Below the pieces are notes generated by a model that worked only from the letters and a program-made list of their open reading frames with translations, searched no databases and was not told where the DNA came from. From NCBI GenBank assembly GCA_019745565.1, contig JAIESW010000016.1, positions 62,001 through 126,000 on the forward strand: a DNA stretch of 64,000 nucleotides, given 5' to 3'. A program made the position numbers and the translations under genes. Position 1 is the stretch's first letter. The number at the start of each line of letters is the position of its first letter. This document shows, piece by piece, positions 1 through 8,683 of this stretch. The DNA comes from Burkholderiales bacterium. GTDB taxonomy: Bacteria > Pseudomonadota > Gammaproteobacteria > Burkholderiales > Ga0077523.

Positions 1-885
1 GCGAGGATACCGTCACGCGCCTGGGATGCACTGGCACGTGCGGCGGCTGCGGTAATTCCGGACCCCGCGTTCGGACTGCTCGCAGCGCGCTGCTGGCATC
101 CTTCGAATCTGGGCGCACTCGGGTTCGCCTGGCTCACGAGTTCGACGTTGCGAACCGGTCTCGGGCGTGTGGTGCGTTATTGGCGGCTGTTGGGCGAAGC
201 TTCTTCGACGCGACTCGAGGAAGCGCCCGTCGGGCTGACGCTCGTGCTGGCCCGGCAGTCGACTAACGAAGTGTCGGATGCCGTCACCATGGACTTCGCG
301 ATCTCGCTGCTCGTGGACATGTGTCGCATGAACGCCGGTTCGTCGTTGCGACCGCTGGCGGTGCGACTGCGGCGGGCACGGCCGCGGGATCACGACGTAT
401 ACCGGCGATTCTTCGGCTGCACGGTGCATTTCGACGCGGAGGAGGACAGCTTCACGATCGCGCGGCGGGATGTCGACCGGCTACTGCCCACGTCGAACCG
501 CCAGCTGGCGGCCACACTCGACCGGATTCTGGCCGAGCAGCTGGCCCGCCGCGACCAGGACAACGTGGTGGCCCGTTGCCAGGCGCAGTTGTTCGAGCAG
601 CTGAGCTCCGGTGAAGTGTCGGAGGATGCGATGGCGGAGCAGCTCCACATGAGCCGCCGCACGCTCCAGCGCAAACTGGCCGATGCGGACCTCACCTACC
701 AGAAGCTGGTGGATGACACGCGGCGCGATCTCGCTTTGCGGCACCTCGAGAATCGCAGCTATTCGCTGACCGACATCACCTTCCTGCTCGGCTTCTCGCA
801 GCAGAGTGCCTTCACCCGGGCGTTCAAGCGCTGGACCGGTGTGTCGCCTGCCGAGTATCGCGCGCGCCTCCAGAAGACCGGCTGA
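1..885 (+). CDS. AraC family transcriptional regulator (5' end outside window)
   Basis: The frame is open from the first base and ends in TGA at 883-885, so the gene is cut by the left edge. An internal ATG at 148 would remove conserved N-terminal sequence (the HPSNLGALGFAW stretch before it), so it is not the real start. The visible N-terminal part resembles the arabinose-binding-like sensor domain of OruR/ArgR-type AraC regulators. The last ~85 residues form the double HTH: LHMSRRTLQRKL, then the second helix region TDITFLLGFSQQSAFTRAFKRW and the SPAEYR end typical of the family. It is a DNA-binding regulator whose ligand and target are unknown; targets may lie left of the window. Confidence 0.9.
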   Translation, partial: ARIPSRAWDALARAAAAVIPDPAFGLLAARCWHPSNLGALGFAWLTSSTLRTGLGRVVRYWRLLGEASSTRLEEAPVGLTLVLARQSTNEVSDAVTMDFAISLLVDMCRMNAGSSLRPLAVRLRRARPRDHDVYRRFFGCTVHFDAEEDSFTIARRDVDRLLPTSNRQLAATLDRILAEQLARRDQDNVVARCQAQLFEQLSSGEVSEDAMAEQLHMSRRTLQRKLADADLTYQKLVDDTRRDLALRHLENRSYSLTDITFLLGFSQQSAFTRAFKRWTGVSPAEYRARLQKTG

Positions 886-1079
886 AGGCGGGATCGCGTT
901 CGGGCGCCGGCCGCGAGGGCGGGCGTGAGGTCATGCCTGGCGCATGCGGTCAAACGATTGACGCGCCGGGTCAAGCAAGTCCGGCTCCGGCAGCCGACAC
1001 TGCATGTGCGACGTTCAGCGTGACGACGGACGACCCTTGGCTTCGTCGCCGGTGCAATGCGCTCAGGAGCAGGACGACG

Positions 1080-1325
1080 ATGGAATGCCGGATATTCAAC
1101 ATCTCGACGGGCAAGGAGGAGGACACGACACCGCTGTTCGTACTCGCTCGCGCCTACCGAGCAGCCTGGCATTCGATCTATGGCGCCGAGCCGGTCGGCT
1201 GGCACCGCATCGCGACGTTGGGGATGGTGCTCGATTTCAGTCCACGACATCCGGAGGCAAGCATCCCGGGTTTCGAGCGGTCGCGCAGCGATTGCCCGCC
1301 GGATGATGTCCCACCAGGAGCATGA
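1080..1325 (+). CDS. Possible small hypothetical protein (weak)
   Basis: An 81-codon frame starting at ATG 1080 (MECRIFNISTGKEED...). The middle part (FVLARAYRAAWHSIYG, then GWHRIATLGMVLDFS) looks protein-like, while the last 30 residues are proline- and charge-rich. There is no recognisable domain and no convincing ribosome binding site. It lies in the stretch 886-1326, which otherwise holds no gene. It could be a chance frame in high-GC DNA. No function is assigned. Confidence 0.25.
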   Translation: MECRIFNISTGKEEDTTPLFVLARAYRAAWHSIYGAEPVGWHRIATLGMVLDFSPRHPEASIPGFERSRSDCPPDDVPPGA

Positions 1326-1326
1326 C

Positions 1327-1578
1327 ATGGGAACGGAACTCTTCAGACGCGTACGTCGATGGTTCGGTGCGAGGAGGCAGGCATCGCCACTCGATCGGGT
1401 GTTCGCCGACTACGGCCGGCCGGACGAGCATCGCGATCCTTTCCAACGACGTCCGCGACGCGAACTGCTGCATCCGCTGCAAGGGTGGCGGGAGGAGTCC
1501 AGCGACCGCACACCGCGCTACCGGAATCCTTCCCGCACGCGCCGGCAGCCGCCGATTTCGTGGTCGGCGGGGAACTGA
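1327..1578 (+). CDS. Possible small basic hypothetical protein
   Basis: An 83-residue frame from ATG 1327, chosen because AGGAG at 1316-1320 lies 6 nt upstream. The protein is strongly basic (MGTELFRRVRRWFGARRQ) and rich in Arg/Pro, with no recognisable domain. It ends 13 nt before the next small frame (1592), which suggests a two-gene transcript ending at the terminator at 1975-2001. Another frame over the same bases (from ATG 1322) is also open and runs into the next gene, so the reading frame is uncertain. No function is assigned. Confidence 0.35.
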   Translation: MGTELFRRVRRWFGARRQASPLDRVFADYGRPDEHRDPFQRRPRRELLHPLQGWREESSDRTPRYRNPSRTRRQPPISWSAGN

Positions 1579-1591
1579 GGCGGCCTGCGTG

Positions 1592-1951
1592 ATGATCGGT
1601 ACCGCGAGGCACCTCCTGTTCGACGTCGCCGCCGTGCTGGCGCTGTTTGCCTGGACCGCTGCGCTGGTCGGATGGCAACGTTGGTACCGGGTTGCAGCGC
1701 CGGAATGCCGGAGCCATGCGCCGCAGTCGCGCCCTGCTCTGTATGCGGACATCGAAGACATCGTCGATTCCCTGGACGACCTGGCGCGCGAGCATCGTTG
1801 GGATCTCACGAAGCGCTTCGCCATCGCGCGCCTCGCTTGCGAGAACCGGACCGTGACGATCGCGGCGCTGGAGCGGCAGTACCAAATAGAGCTTCGGGCG
1901 GTCTCCGACGCACCGACGTCCGGCAATTGCTCCAGGCCGCCGATCGGTTGA
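1592..1951 (+). CDS. Small membrane-anchored hypothetical protein
   Basis: A 119-residue protein from ATG 1592 (GTG at 1589 is an alternative). It has one N-terminal hydrophobic segment (about residues 6-28: HLLFDVAAVLALFAWTAALV) and then a soluble part with an acidic helix (YADIEDIVDSLDDLAREHRW) and a second helical region around ALERQYQIELRAV. The layout is that of a single-pass inner-membrane protein with a cytoplasmic or periplasmic coiled tail. It is followed within 25 nt by an intrinsic terminator, which supports a real transcript ending here. No family was recognised. Confidence 0.45.
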   Translation: MIGTARHLLFDVAAVLALFAWTAALVGWQRWYRVAAPECRSHAPQSRPALYADIEDIVDSLDDLAREHRWDLTKRFAIARLACENRTVTIAALERQYQIELRAVSDAPTSGNCSRPPIG

Positions 1952-1974
1952 GCGGCAGCGGTCCGGTTCGCGAG

Positions 1975-2001
1975 GGCTGCCTTCGGGCAGCCTTCTTTTT
2001 T
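1975..2001 (+). terminator. Rho-independent terminator
   Basis: A 7-bp perfect GC stem (GGCTGCC / GGCAGCC) closed by a TTCG tetraloop at 1982-1985 and followed by TTCTTTTTT at 1993-2001. It ends the plus-strand transcript of the small genes upstream and separates them from the convergent phnM gene. Confidence 0.9.
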
Positions 2002-2061
2002 GTGCAGCCCGCGGCGGCGCGAAGCGTGCCGGGCAGCGCCGTCCTTCGACGCAACGATCGG

Positions 2062-3201
2062 CTACGCGATCCGGTTGCCGGTACGCCAGGTGGCCATGGG
2101 GACGGGCACTCGGTCAAGGACACGAACGCGCACGAGGTCGGCGCGTTGGCCGATGGCGATCGCGCCGCGATCCTCGAGGCCGACCATGCGTGCAGGGTTC
2201 AGCGAAGCGGTCGCGACGGCGTTCGGCAGGCTCCAACCCACCTGCTCGTGCAGCAGGAATGCGGCGTGGAGGAGTGCATGCGGCACGTAGTCTGACGACA
2301 ACGCATCGAGCAGATCGAGGCGGGCCAGATCGAGTGCCGACACATTTCCCGAGTGCGACCCGCCGCGAACCAGGTTGGGTGCACCCATCACGATCTTCAT
2401 GCCGTGCTGGCGGGCCGAGCGGGCGGCGATCTCGGTGGTCGGAAACTCCGAGATCGAGATGCCGGCCTCCGCACCATCGTGGATGTGTTCGACGACGGTG
2501 TCGTCGTGGCTCGCAATGGCCAGATGGCGGTCGACGCAGAGCGCGAGCAATGCCTCACGATTGCGCTCGGCGTTGCGATCGCGCATGTCCTGCCGTTCGG
2601 CGACGACCTCCTTGAGATACTCTTCGGTCCAGCGCTGGTTGCGCTGGGTGTAGATGCGGAACTTCTCGATGTCCATCCACTGGCGCTGGCCGGGGGTGTG
2701 GTCCATCAGGGACACGAGGCGCACGTGCGGATCGTCGATGAACTCTGCGGTCATCGGCAGCACGTTGTCGCACGGCAGTTCGCAGCGCAGGTGCAACCAA
2801 TGGTCCGCACGCAGCATACCGGCGTCGCGCGCGTGATTGAGCGCCTCGACTGCATCCTGCAGACCTTGCGCGCGCAGCGCCCTGTCGTCGAAGTCGCCGA
2901 TGCCCATGGCGTCGAGCACGGTCGTGATGCCCGCTGCGGCCACCTGACGGTCGTGCGTGAGCAGCGCCGACACCGCAGGCCAGCGCACACCGGGTCGCGG
3001 CTCGAGATGCTTCTCGAGATTGTCGGTGTGGATCTCGACCAGTCCTGGCAACAGGTAGTCGCCGCGGAAATCTTCCGCTCCCGGCGCATTCGTCGCACCG
3101 ACGTCGACCCGCACGATGCTGCCGGCGTGCAGTTCCACGGTGCCGAGGAAGGCCTCGTCGGGCGTGACGACGCGGGCGTTGGTGAAGATCTGGCGGGCCA
3201 T
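2062..3201 (-). CDS. phnM: Alpha-D-ribose 1-methylphosphonate 5-triphosphate diphosphatase (PhnM)
   Basis: A 379-residue amidohydrolase-superfamily protein. Start taken at ATG 3201 (MARQIFTNARVV); the frame stays open 29 codons upstream but that part is Arg/Ser-rich and not family-like. Family marks: LPGLVEIHTDNLEKH near residue 60 (metal site and the PhnM signature), AAGITTVLDAM, SHDDT with the catalytic-type Asp, and LNPARMVGLEDRGAI near the C-terminus. PhnM removes pyrophosphate from ribose methylphosphonate triphosphate in the carbon-phosphorus lyase pathway. No other C-P lyase gene lies in the window; the nearest phosphonate-linked gene is the DUF1045 gene at 5374. Confidence 0.92.
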   Translation of the reverse strand: MARQIFTNARVVTPDEAFLGTVELHAGSIVRVDVGATNAPGAEDFRGDYLLPGLVEIHTDNLEKHLEPRPGVRWPAVSALLTHDRQVAAAGITTVLDAMGIGDFDDRALRAQGLQDAVEALNHARDAGMLRADHWLHLRCELPCDNVLPMTAEFIDDPHVRLVSLMDHTPGQRQWMDIEKFRIYTQRNQRWTEEYLKEVVAERQDMRDRNAERNREALLALCVDRHLAIASHDDTVVEHIHDGAEAGISISEFPTTEIAARSARQHGMKIVMGAPNLVRGGSHSGNVSALDLARLDLLDALSSDYVPHALLHAAFLLHEQVGWSLPNAVATASLNPARMVGLEDRGAIAIGQRADLVRVRVLDRVPVPMATWRTGNRIA

Positions 3202-3349
3202 GCCGGCTAGATTAGCGCGTTCGTCGCTGCGGTGTCGGCGGGAGCTGCCTCCGCGGCGCAGAAAACGGAGGGGGCACGGAGCAGCCACCGAGGCACTCCG
3301 GATCGTCTTTCTCCGCGCTGTTCCGCGAGAAGAAACTGCGCTGCCATCG

Positions 3350-4483
3350 TCATCGGACGAGGCGAGGCGGCGTCACGACGCTCGCCACGAACGTCGCGGC
3401 TGCGGCAACCCAAAGGGCGATGCTGAAGCTCTCCTTGGCACCGGTGAGATATGCGGAGACCACCGGGCCGATGCATTGCCCCACCGCCCAGGCGATGGTC
3501 ATGCGGCCGATCACCCGCGTGGCGTCGTGGGGTGCGCGGCTGCGCGCTTCGCGCAGGCCGATCATCGTGGCGACCATGAACGTACCACCCACCGCCACGG
3601 TACCGAACGCGAGCGCCGATCCGGCCGACAACAGTGCCATTGCAGCGTTGCCGATGCCCATCACCACCGCGCACCAGCGGAACGCGACGATGTCGCCGAA
3701 CCGCACGCCGAGTCGCGCAGCGAGGAACGTCGAGACGATCGCGGCCACACCGAACACGGGCCAGAACCAGACGTAGCTGCCGGAAGGTCCCAGCACCTGG
3801 CGCGCCAGCACGGGCAGGAAGGTCGCCGCGGTGACGTAACCGAAACCGCACATGCCATAGGCGAAGATGAGACGCCCGATGCCCGGGATCGGCGCATTCG
3901 CCGTCGGGGTGGCGGCAGCCTGCAGACGCACGCCCGCATCGCCGGCACGCGGCCACACGATCAGGGCGAAGATGCCGAGCAGGATGCCGCAGGCAAGCCA
4001 AGCACCCGCTGCGCCGCCGCCGCTCAGCGTCCAGAACGCACACAGCACTCCGGTGGTGATGATGCCGAGGCCCGAGCCGCCGAAGACGTAGGCGCTCCAT
4101 TGCGGGCGTTGTGCCGCCACGGCATTGCGCAGGCCCCACGCCGACGTGTGGATCAGCAGCCAGGCGGAAGTCACTCCGGCGATCAACCGGAATGTGAACC
4201 AGCCTTCCACGCTCTGCACGGCTGCCATGGCGGCGACGCTCAACACCACGCCTGCGAGCCCGACACGGATGGTTCCGCGCTCCGACAACGGAAAGCGGAT
4301 GGCGGTGAGGGCGCCCGCGAGATAGCCCAGGTGGTTGGCCGCGGCGAGCCAGCCGGCAGCGACGATGGACAAGCCGAAGTCCGACTGCATCAACGGCAGG
4401 ATCGGCGTGAAGACGAACCGTCCCGCAGTGGGCACGACGAAGGCGCACATGGCGAGCAGGACCGCGACGAAGTGCGGGTTCAT
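3350..4483 (-). CDS. YbfB/YjiJ-type MFS transporter
   Basis: A 377-residue polytopic inner-membrane protein with about 12 hydrophobic segments, beginning MNPHFVAVLLAMCAFVV. The sequence pattern (FVFTPILPLMQSDFGLS in the first loop, then GWLAAANHLGYLAGAL) is typical of the MFS_4 (YbfB/YjiJ) group, whose substrates are mostly unknown. ATG 4483 overlaps the stop of the HAD gene by 4 nt (ATGA), so the two are translationally coupled. A further minus-strand gene, phnM, follows 148 nt downstream. Substrate cannot be read from the sequence; export or uptake of a phosphorylated-compound product is only a guess from context. Confidence 0.85.
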   Translation of the reverse strand: MNPHFVAVLLAMCAFVVPTAGRFVFTPILPLMQSDFGLSIVAAGWLAAANHLGYLAGALTAIRFPLSERGTIRVGLAGVVLSVAAMAAVQSVEGWFTFRLIAGVTSAWLLIHTSAWGLRNAVAAQRPQWSAYVFGGSGLGIITTGVLCAFWTLSGGGAAGAWLACGILLGIFALIVWPRAGDAGVRLQAAATPTANAPIPGIGRLIFAYGMCGFGYVTAATFLPVLARQVLGPSGSYVWFWPVFGVAAIVSTFLAARLGVRFGDIVAFRWCAVVMGIGNAAMALLSAGSALAFGTVAVGGTFMVATMIGLREARSRAPHDATRVIGRMTIAWAVGQCIGPVVSAYLTGAKESFSIALWVAAAATFVASVVTPPRLVR

Positions 4484-5325
4484 GGCGCGAAGCCGGTGAG
4501 CGTTGCGACCGGACGCAGCGCAGGAGGCGTCGTGGCCCAATCGGGTACCGATACGCCGGTGCCGATGAGCACGGCATCGATGCCCGCGCTGTTGGCGCCG
4601 CGGATGTCGGTCTCGAGCGTGTCGCCGATCATGCACGCGTTCTTCGTGCCGATGCGGCGCAGCCCTTCCTCGTAGATCGGTGTGTGCGGTTTGCCGAGGC
4701 GCACGAAGGTGAGTTCCGGTCGATCCGGATAGCGCAGAGCGAGCGCACCCTCGAACATCGCGGCGAGCGTGCCGGCGGCGAAACCGAAGGCACCGAGGCC
4801 GGCAGGGTAGACCAGATCGGGATTGGGGACGACCAGGTGCACGGCCGCGCCGCGATCGATGCGTGCGAACAGACTCGACAGGGCTGCATCCATGGTGGGG
4901 ATGAAGTCGAAGCCGCTCTCGTCGCCGATGACCAGGACTTCGAAGTCCGAGTGGACGGGCACGATACGACCGCCGGCTTCGAGCACGTAGTGCACGCTGT
5001 CGGGTGGACCGAGGACCGCGCACGACCGGTCTTTGAGGCCGTGTCGCGCGAAATGTCCGACCAGCAGCGAGCCGGAAGTCACGACGCGCTCCGCCGGCAC
5101 GTCTACGCCCATGGCCTGCAGGCGGCGGGCGGTGGTGGACGGCAGCTTGGCCGCGTCGTTGGTGAGGACGCAGAACGGCTTGCGGAGTTCGTTCAGGCGC
5201 TTCACGAACTGAGCCGCGCCGGGCAGCGGCCCGGCTTCGGTCAGCAGGACGCCGTAGGCGTCGAGCAGCATGCCTTCATAGCGATCGACGAGTTCGTCGA
5301 CGGTGACGGAGCGGGGATCGGGCAT
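4480..5325 (-). CDS. HAD-superfamily IIA hydrolase (TIGR01459-like, NagD-type phosphatase)
   Basis: A 281-residue protein starting at ATG 5325 (MPDPRSVTVDEL). HAD motifs in order: motif I LLDAYGVL (nucleophile Asp; the DxYGV form is that of class IIA), motif II LTND, motif III Lys in GKPHTPIYEE, motif IV MIGDTLETDIRGAN. The cap lies between motifs II and III, as in NagD-like phosphatases. It probably dephosphorylates a small sugar phosphate or nucleotide in the cytoplasm. It is coupled to the MFS gene by ATGA overlap and is divergent from the DUF1045 gene (48 nt between start codons). Confidence 0.88.
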   Translation of the reverse strand: MPDPRSVTVDELVDRYEGMLLDAYGVLLTEAGPLPGAAQFVKRLNELRKPFCVLTNDAAKLPSTTARRLQAMGVDVPAERVVTSGSLLVGHFARHGLKDRSCAVLGPPDSVHYVLEAGGRIVPVHSDFEVLVIGDESGFDFIPTMDAALSSLFARIDRGAAVHLVVPNPDLVYPAGLGAFGFAAGTLAAMFEGALALRYPDRPELTFVRLGKPHTPIYEEGLRRIGTKNACMIGDTLETDIRGANSAGIDAVLIGTGVSVPDWATTPPALRPVATLTGFAP

Positions 5326-5373
5326 CGGCGTTTTCCGGATGAACCCGGGAGAGTAACCTACCGCGGGAACGTC

Positions 5374-6063
5374 ATGCCCCGCTACGCACTCTATTTCGCG
5401 CCGCCCGGCGGCAGCCTGCTGTGGACCACCGGCGTGCGCTGGCTCGGTCGCGATCCGGAATCGCGCGAGATCGTCGCTCCACCCACGGTGCATGGGTTGT
5501 CGCCGGGTCGCCAGCGTCAGGTCACCGAATCGCCGCGTCGCTACGGCTGGCATGCCACACTGAAGGCACCGTTCACCTTGGCGGAGGGCTTTTCGCCGGC
5601 CGATCTGTTGGCCGAGGTCGAGCGGTTCTGCGCGCGCCGCGAAACTTTTCCATTGCCGCCCCTGCGGGTCGGAGCGATCGAGGGGTTCCTGGCGCTGGTG
5701 CCGGCACAGCTGGCGAATGTGCTGGAGGAACTTGCGGCACAGTGCGTAGAGTTCTTCGATGCCTTGCGCGCACCGTTGTCGGCGGACGATCGGTCCCGGC
5801 GCGATCCGTCGGTGCTGTCGCAGCGTCAACGCGAACACTTCGAGCGTTGGGGCTATCCGTACGTGATGGACGAGTTCCGGTTCCACCTGACGCTGACCGA
5901 GCGGTTGTCCGCGGCCGATGGGGCCGTGCTGCAGCCTTGGCTCGAGCGGTACTTTGCCGATGCTCTGGCCGAACGGGTGACGGTGAACGGCGTGGCGGTG
6001 TTCGAGGAGCCGGCCCCGGGAGCGGCGTTTCGGTTGATGCAGCGGGTGGGGTTCGGGGGCTAG
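5374..6063 (+). CDS. DUF1045 2H-phosphoesterase-like protein (phosphonate-associated)
   Basis: A 229-residue protein (MPRYALYFAPPGGSLLW). It carries two HxT motifs, H60-A-T62 (GWHATLKAPF) and H171-L-T173 (FRFHLTLTER), the arrangement of the 2H phosphoesterase fold. The length and the opening ALYFAPP match the DUF1045 family, which in other genomes sits in C-P lyase gene clusters and is annotated as a putative phosphonate metabolism protein. The exact reaction is not known; hydrolysis of a cyclic ribose phosphate is a reasonable guess. phnM on the opposite strand 2.2 kb away supports the phosphonate link. Confidence 0.85.
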   Translation: MPRYALYFAPPGGSLLWTTGVRWLGRDPESREIVAPPTVHGLSPGRQRQVTESPRRYGWHATLKAPFTLAEGFSPADLLAEVERFCARRETFPLPPLRVGAIEGFLALVPAQLANVLEELAAQCVEFFDALRAPLSADDRSRRDPSVLSQRQREHFERWGYPYVMDEFRFHLTLTERLSAADGAVLQPWLERYFADALAERVTVNGVAVFEEPAPGAAFRLMQRVGFGG

Positions 6064-6080
6064 CTTGCCCCCACCCTCAC

Positions 6081-6249
6081 CCTCCCCCGGCGCAGCCGGG
6101 GGAGGCGATGTACACCCCTTCCTCCACGCGATCAGCGTGGGGGAAGGCCGGGATGGGGGCCGACCTGGCCTTCGACGATCGCTTCATCGATCGTCGCAGT
6201 TCTCTCCTTCCTCCACGCGATCAGCGTGGGGGAAGGCCGGGATGGGGGC
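6081..6249. repeat. REP/BIME-like palindromic repeats, three units
   Basis: The first unit at 6081-6105 is an 11-bp perfect stem (CCTCCCCCGGC with loop GCA). Two further units at 6117-6160 and 6206-6249 are 44 nt long, identical to each other, and 89 nt apart. Each is a hairpin with CCTTCC and GGAAGG ends followed by a CCGGGATGGGGGC tail. The same GGGATGGGGGC-type tail and hairpin recur at 15180-15275 and 63503-63620. The block fills the gap between two convergent genes. It is not CRISPR: only two identical units, palindromic, no spacers of constant size. Confidence 0.85.
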
Positions 6250-6254
6250 AACCG

Positions 6255-6866
6255 CTATAGATCCGTCCGATACCTTCCCTGCACCGCTTCATCGAACGCC
6301 GCGACCTCATCCTTCCCGAGACCGCCGTTGGCCGCGATCTCGGCGCCGAAGCTGACCCTCAACCGTTCCGGCCACGTCTCCGGCTGCCAGAGCGAACCGC
6401 GCAGGAATGCCTTCGCGCAATGAAAGTAGCAGTTGGTCACGCGGATGCGCATGACGAGCAGTGCAGGCCGGCCGCGTTCGAAGAAGCGCTCGCAGAGTGC
6501 CGGGTCATCCAGCAGTTCCGCCTCGCCCTCCACCCGCAAGGTCTCGTCCGTGCCCGGCATCAGGAATATGAGGGCCACGCGCGGATTGCCCAGCACGTTG
6601 GTCAGCGTGAACACGAGCTTGTTGCCCTTGCGCTCGGGGACGAGCAAGGTGGTGTCGTCCTCGACGTGCACGAAGCCGGCCGGATCGCCCTTCGGTGACA
6701 CCATCGGCTGACCCGTCGCGTCCACCGTGCCCAGCAGGAACAACGGCGAGCGCGCGATGTAGTCGCGCGCGGTGGCCGTCAGCCGGCGGTGCATCTTGTG
6801 CGCGACCTGGGGGCTGGGTTCGCCGATTAGGCGCCGCAGGTGCTCGATGTCGGCGATGCGCGCCAC
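6255..6866 (-). CDS. PPOX-class FMN-dependent flavoprotein (MSMEG_1061-like)
   Basis: A 203-residue protein of the pyridoxamine-5'-phosphate-oxidase-like split-barrel fold. Start is GTG 6866, 2 nt from the stop of the lipoprotein gene upstream. Recognisable stretches: SPLFLLGTVDATGQPMVSPKGDPAGFV (FMN-binding first strands), then NPRVALIFLMPGTDETLRVEG, and YFHCAKAFLRGSLW near residue 160, the pattern of the MSMEG_1061 family. It probably binds FMN and reduces or senses an unknown small molecule. It is the last gene of the minus-strand operon that starts at 11635. Confidence 0.85.
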   Translation of the reverse strand: MARIADIEHLRRLIGEPSPQVAHKMHRRLTATARDYIARSPLFLLGTVDATGQPMVSPKGDPAGFVHVEDDTTLLVPERKGNKLVFTLTNVLGNPRVALIFLMPGTDETLRVEGEAELLDDPALCERFFERGRPALLVMRIRVTNCYFHCAKAFLRGSLWQPETWPERLRVSFGAEIAANGGLGKDEVAAFDEAVQGRYRTDL

Positions 6867-6868
6867 GG

Positions 6869-7108
6869 CTACTTGGTGGACTCTTCCACCTGCTTGTCGG
6901 TGGCTTCCTTCTGCGCCTTGTAGACGTCGTCCACCTTGTCGGCGGCGTTGATGGTCTTCGCCCCCTCGCGCGCCGGCAGCATCAGCTTGTCGGCGTTCTT
7001 CACGCGATCGTCGGAAGAGGAGGCGGCCTGCGGGGTGGCGGGCTCTTCGCGCCCGCAGGCGCCGAGCAGGGCAACGACCGCGATTGCTGCAAGTCCGATC
7101 CGGAGCAT
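6869..7108 (-). CDS. Small lipoprotein
   Basis: A 79-residue protein with a type II signal peptide: MLRIGLAAIAVVALLGAC, lipobox LGAC with Cys18. The mature part is short, charged and helix-prone (KVDDVYKAQKEATDKQVEES), so it is likely anchored to the periplasmic face of a membrane. It lies between mmsA (19 nt upstream) and the PPOX gene (2 nt downstream) in one transcript. No function recognised. Confidence 0.8.
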   Translation of the reverse strand: MLRIGLAAIAVVALLGACGREEPATPQAASSSDDRVKNADKLMLPAREGAKTINAADKVDDVYKAQKEATDKQVEESTK

Positions 7109-7127
7109 GGTCGCCTCCCGTTCGAAG

Positions 7128-8651
7128 CTACTTCGTCGTGGGCATCATGAACTCGGCCCCGGCACGGATGCCGGTGGGCCAGCGCTGCGTGATGGTCTTC
7201 ATGCGCGTGAAGAAGCGCACGCCCTCGGGGCCGTACATGTGATGATCGCCGAAGAGCGAAGCCTTCCAGCCGCCGAAGCTGTGGAACGCCGCCGGCACCG
7301 GGATCGGCACGTTCACGCCCACCATGCCAATCTGGGCGCGCATGGTGAACTCGCGCGCCGCGTCGCCGTCGCGTGTGAAGATGGACGTGCCGTTACCGTA
7401 TTCGTGCCCGTTCACGAGCTGCATGGCCGCGTCGAAATCCGGCACGCGCACGATGGACAGCACCGGTCCGAAGATCTCTTCGCGGTAGATGGTCATGCCG
7501 GGCTTCACGTCGTCGAACAGGCAGCCGCCGAGGAAGAAGCCATCCTCGCAACCGGCGGCCTTGAAGCCACGGCCGTCCACCACCAGCTTGGCACCCTCGC
7601 TCACGCCCTGGTCGACATAGCCCTTCACCTTGGACAGGTGCTGTCCCGTGACCAGCGGCCCCATCTCGGAGCTGTCGTCGGTGCCGACACCGATCTTCAG
7701 TGTCTTCACGCGTTGTTGCAGACGTTCCACCAGCTTGTCGCCGACGTCGCCCACGGCCACGCCCACGGAGATCGCCATGCAGCGCTCGCCGGCGGAGCCG
7801 TAAGCGGCACCCATCAGTGCGTCGACCGCCTGATCGAGATCGGCGTCGGGCATTACCACCAGATGGTTCTTGGCGCCGCCCAGCGCCTGCACGCGCTTGC
7901 CGTGCTTGGCACCCGTTTCGTAGATGTACTTCGCGATCGGCGTCGAGCCGACGAAGCTCACCGCAGCCACGTCGGGATGGGTGAGCAGACCGTCCACGGC
8001 CACCTTGTCGCCCTGCAGGACGTTGAACACCCCATCGGGCAGACCGGCTTCCTTCAGCAGCTTCGCGAGCAGCAGGCTCGCGGACGGATCGCGCTCCGAC
8101 GGCTTCAGGATGAACGCGTTGCCGCACGCGAGCGCCACCGGGAACATCCACATGGGCACCATCGCCGGAAAGTTGAAAGGCGTGATGCCGGCGACCACGC
8201 CGAGCGGCTGGCGCACCGACCAGGAATCGATGCCGGAGCCGATCTGTTCCGTGTACTCACCCTTCAGCAGTTGCGGAATGCCGCAGGCGAACTCGACCAC
8301 CTCGAGGCCCCGAGTCATCTCGCCCTTCGCGTCCGAAAAGACCTTGCCATGCTCGGCCGTGATGGCGGCGGCGATCTCGTCCTGATGCTGCTCGGCCAGT
8401 TCCCTGAAGCGGAACAGCACGCGTGCGCGCTTGATGGGCGGCGTCGCGGCCCAGCCCGGGAAGGCCTTCTTCGCCGCCTGCACCACGGCGTCCACTTCCG
8501 CCGGGGATGCGAGACCGACCTTGCCGGTCACCCGACCGAACGCCGGATTGAAGACGTCGCCGGTGCGTCCGCTGGTGCCGGTCACCTCGCGGCCATTGAC
8601 GAAATGGGGGATGTCCTTGACCTGGGTGGCCATGTCGAGCGGCTTGTTCAT
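7128..8651 (-). CDS. mmsA: CoA-acylating methylmalonate-semialdehyde dehydrogenase
   Basis: A 507-residue aldehyde dehydrogenase of the MmsA/IolA group. Start ATG 8651 ([15 protein letters not shown]) has CAGGAGAG 6 nt upstream. Marks: [42 protein letters not shown] with the NFP nucleotide-loop, [10 protein letters not shown], catalytic Cys in GERCMAISV, and [22 protein letters not shown] at the C-terminus. It converts malonate or methylmalonate semialdehyde to acetyl- or propionyl-CoA with NAD and CoA. With the aminotransferase at 10295 it makes a beta-alanine (or beta-aminoisobutyrate) degradation route. Confidence 0.93.
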   Translation of the reverse strand: MNKPLDMATQVKDIPHFVNGREVTGTSGRTGDVFNPAFGRVTGKVGLASPAEVDAVVQAAKKAFPGWAATPPIKRARVLFRFRELAEQHQDEIAAAITAEHGKVFSDAKGEMTRGLEVVEFACGIPQLLKGEYTEQIGSGIDSWSVRQPLGVVAGITPFNFPAMVPMWMFPVALACGNAFILKPSERDPSASLLLAKLLKEAGLPDGVFNVLQGDKVAVDGLLTHPDVAAVSFVGSTPIAKYIYETGAKHGKRVQALGGAKNHLVVMPDADLDQAVDALMGAAYGSAGERCMAISVGVAVGDVGDKLVERLQQRVKTLKIGVGTDDSSEMGPLVTGQHLSKVKGYVDQGVSEGAKLVVDGRGFKAAGCEDGFFLGGCLFDDVKPGMTIYREEIFGPVLSIVRVPDFDAAMQLVNGHEYGNGTSIFTRDGDAAREFTMRAQIGMVGVNVPIPVPAAFHSFGGWKASLFGDHHMYGPEGVRFFTRMKTITQRWPTGIRAGAEFMMPTTK

Positions 8652-8683
8652 GGAACTCTCCTGATGGAATGCGGATTCGCGCT

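Noticed and set aside
2062..3288. PhnM start at 3288
   Set aside because: The 29 extra residues are Arg/Ser-rich and not found in the family; ATG 3201 begins the conserved sequence.
6117..6249. CRISPR-like direct repeats
   Set aside because: Only two identical units, each a palindrome, with no series of equal spacers and no cas genes; they belong to the REP-like family.
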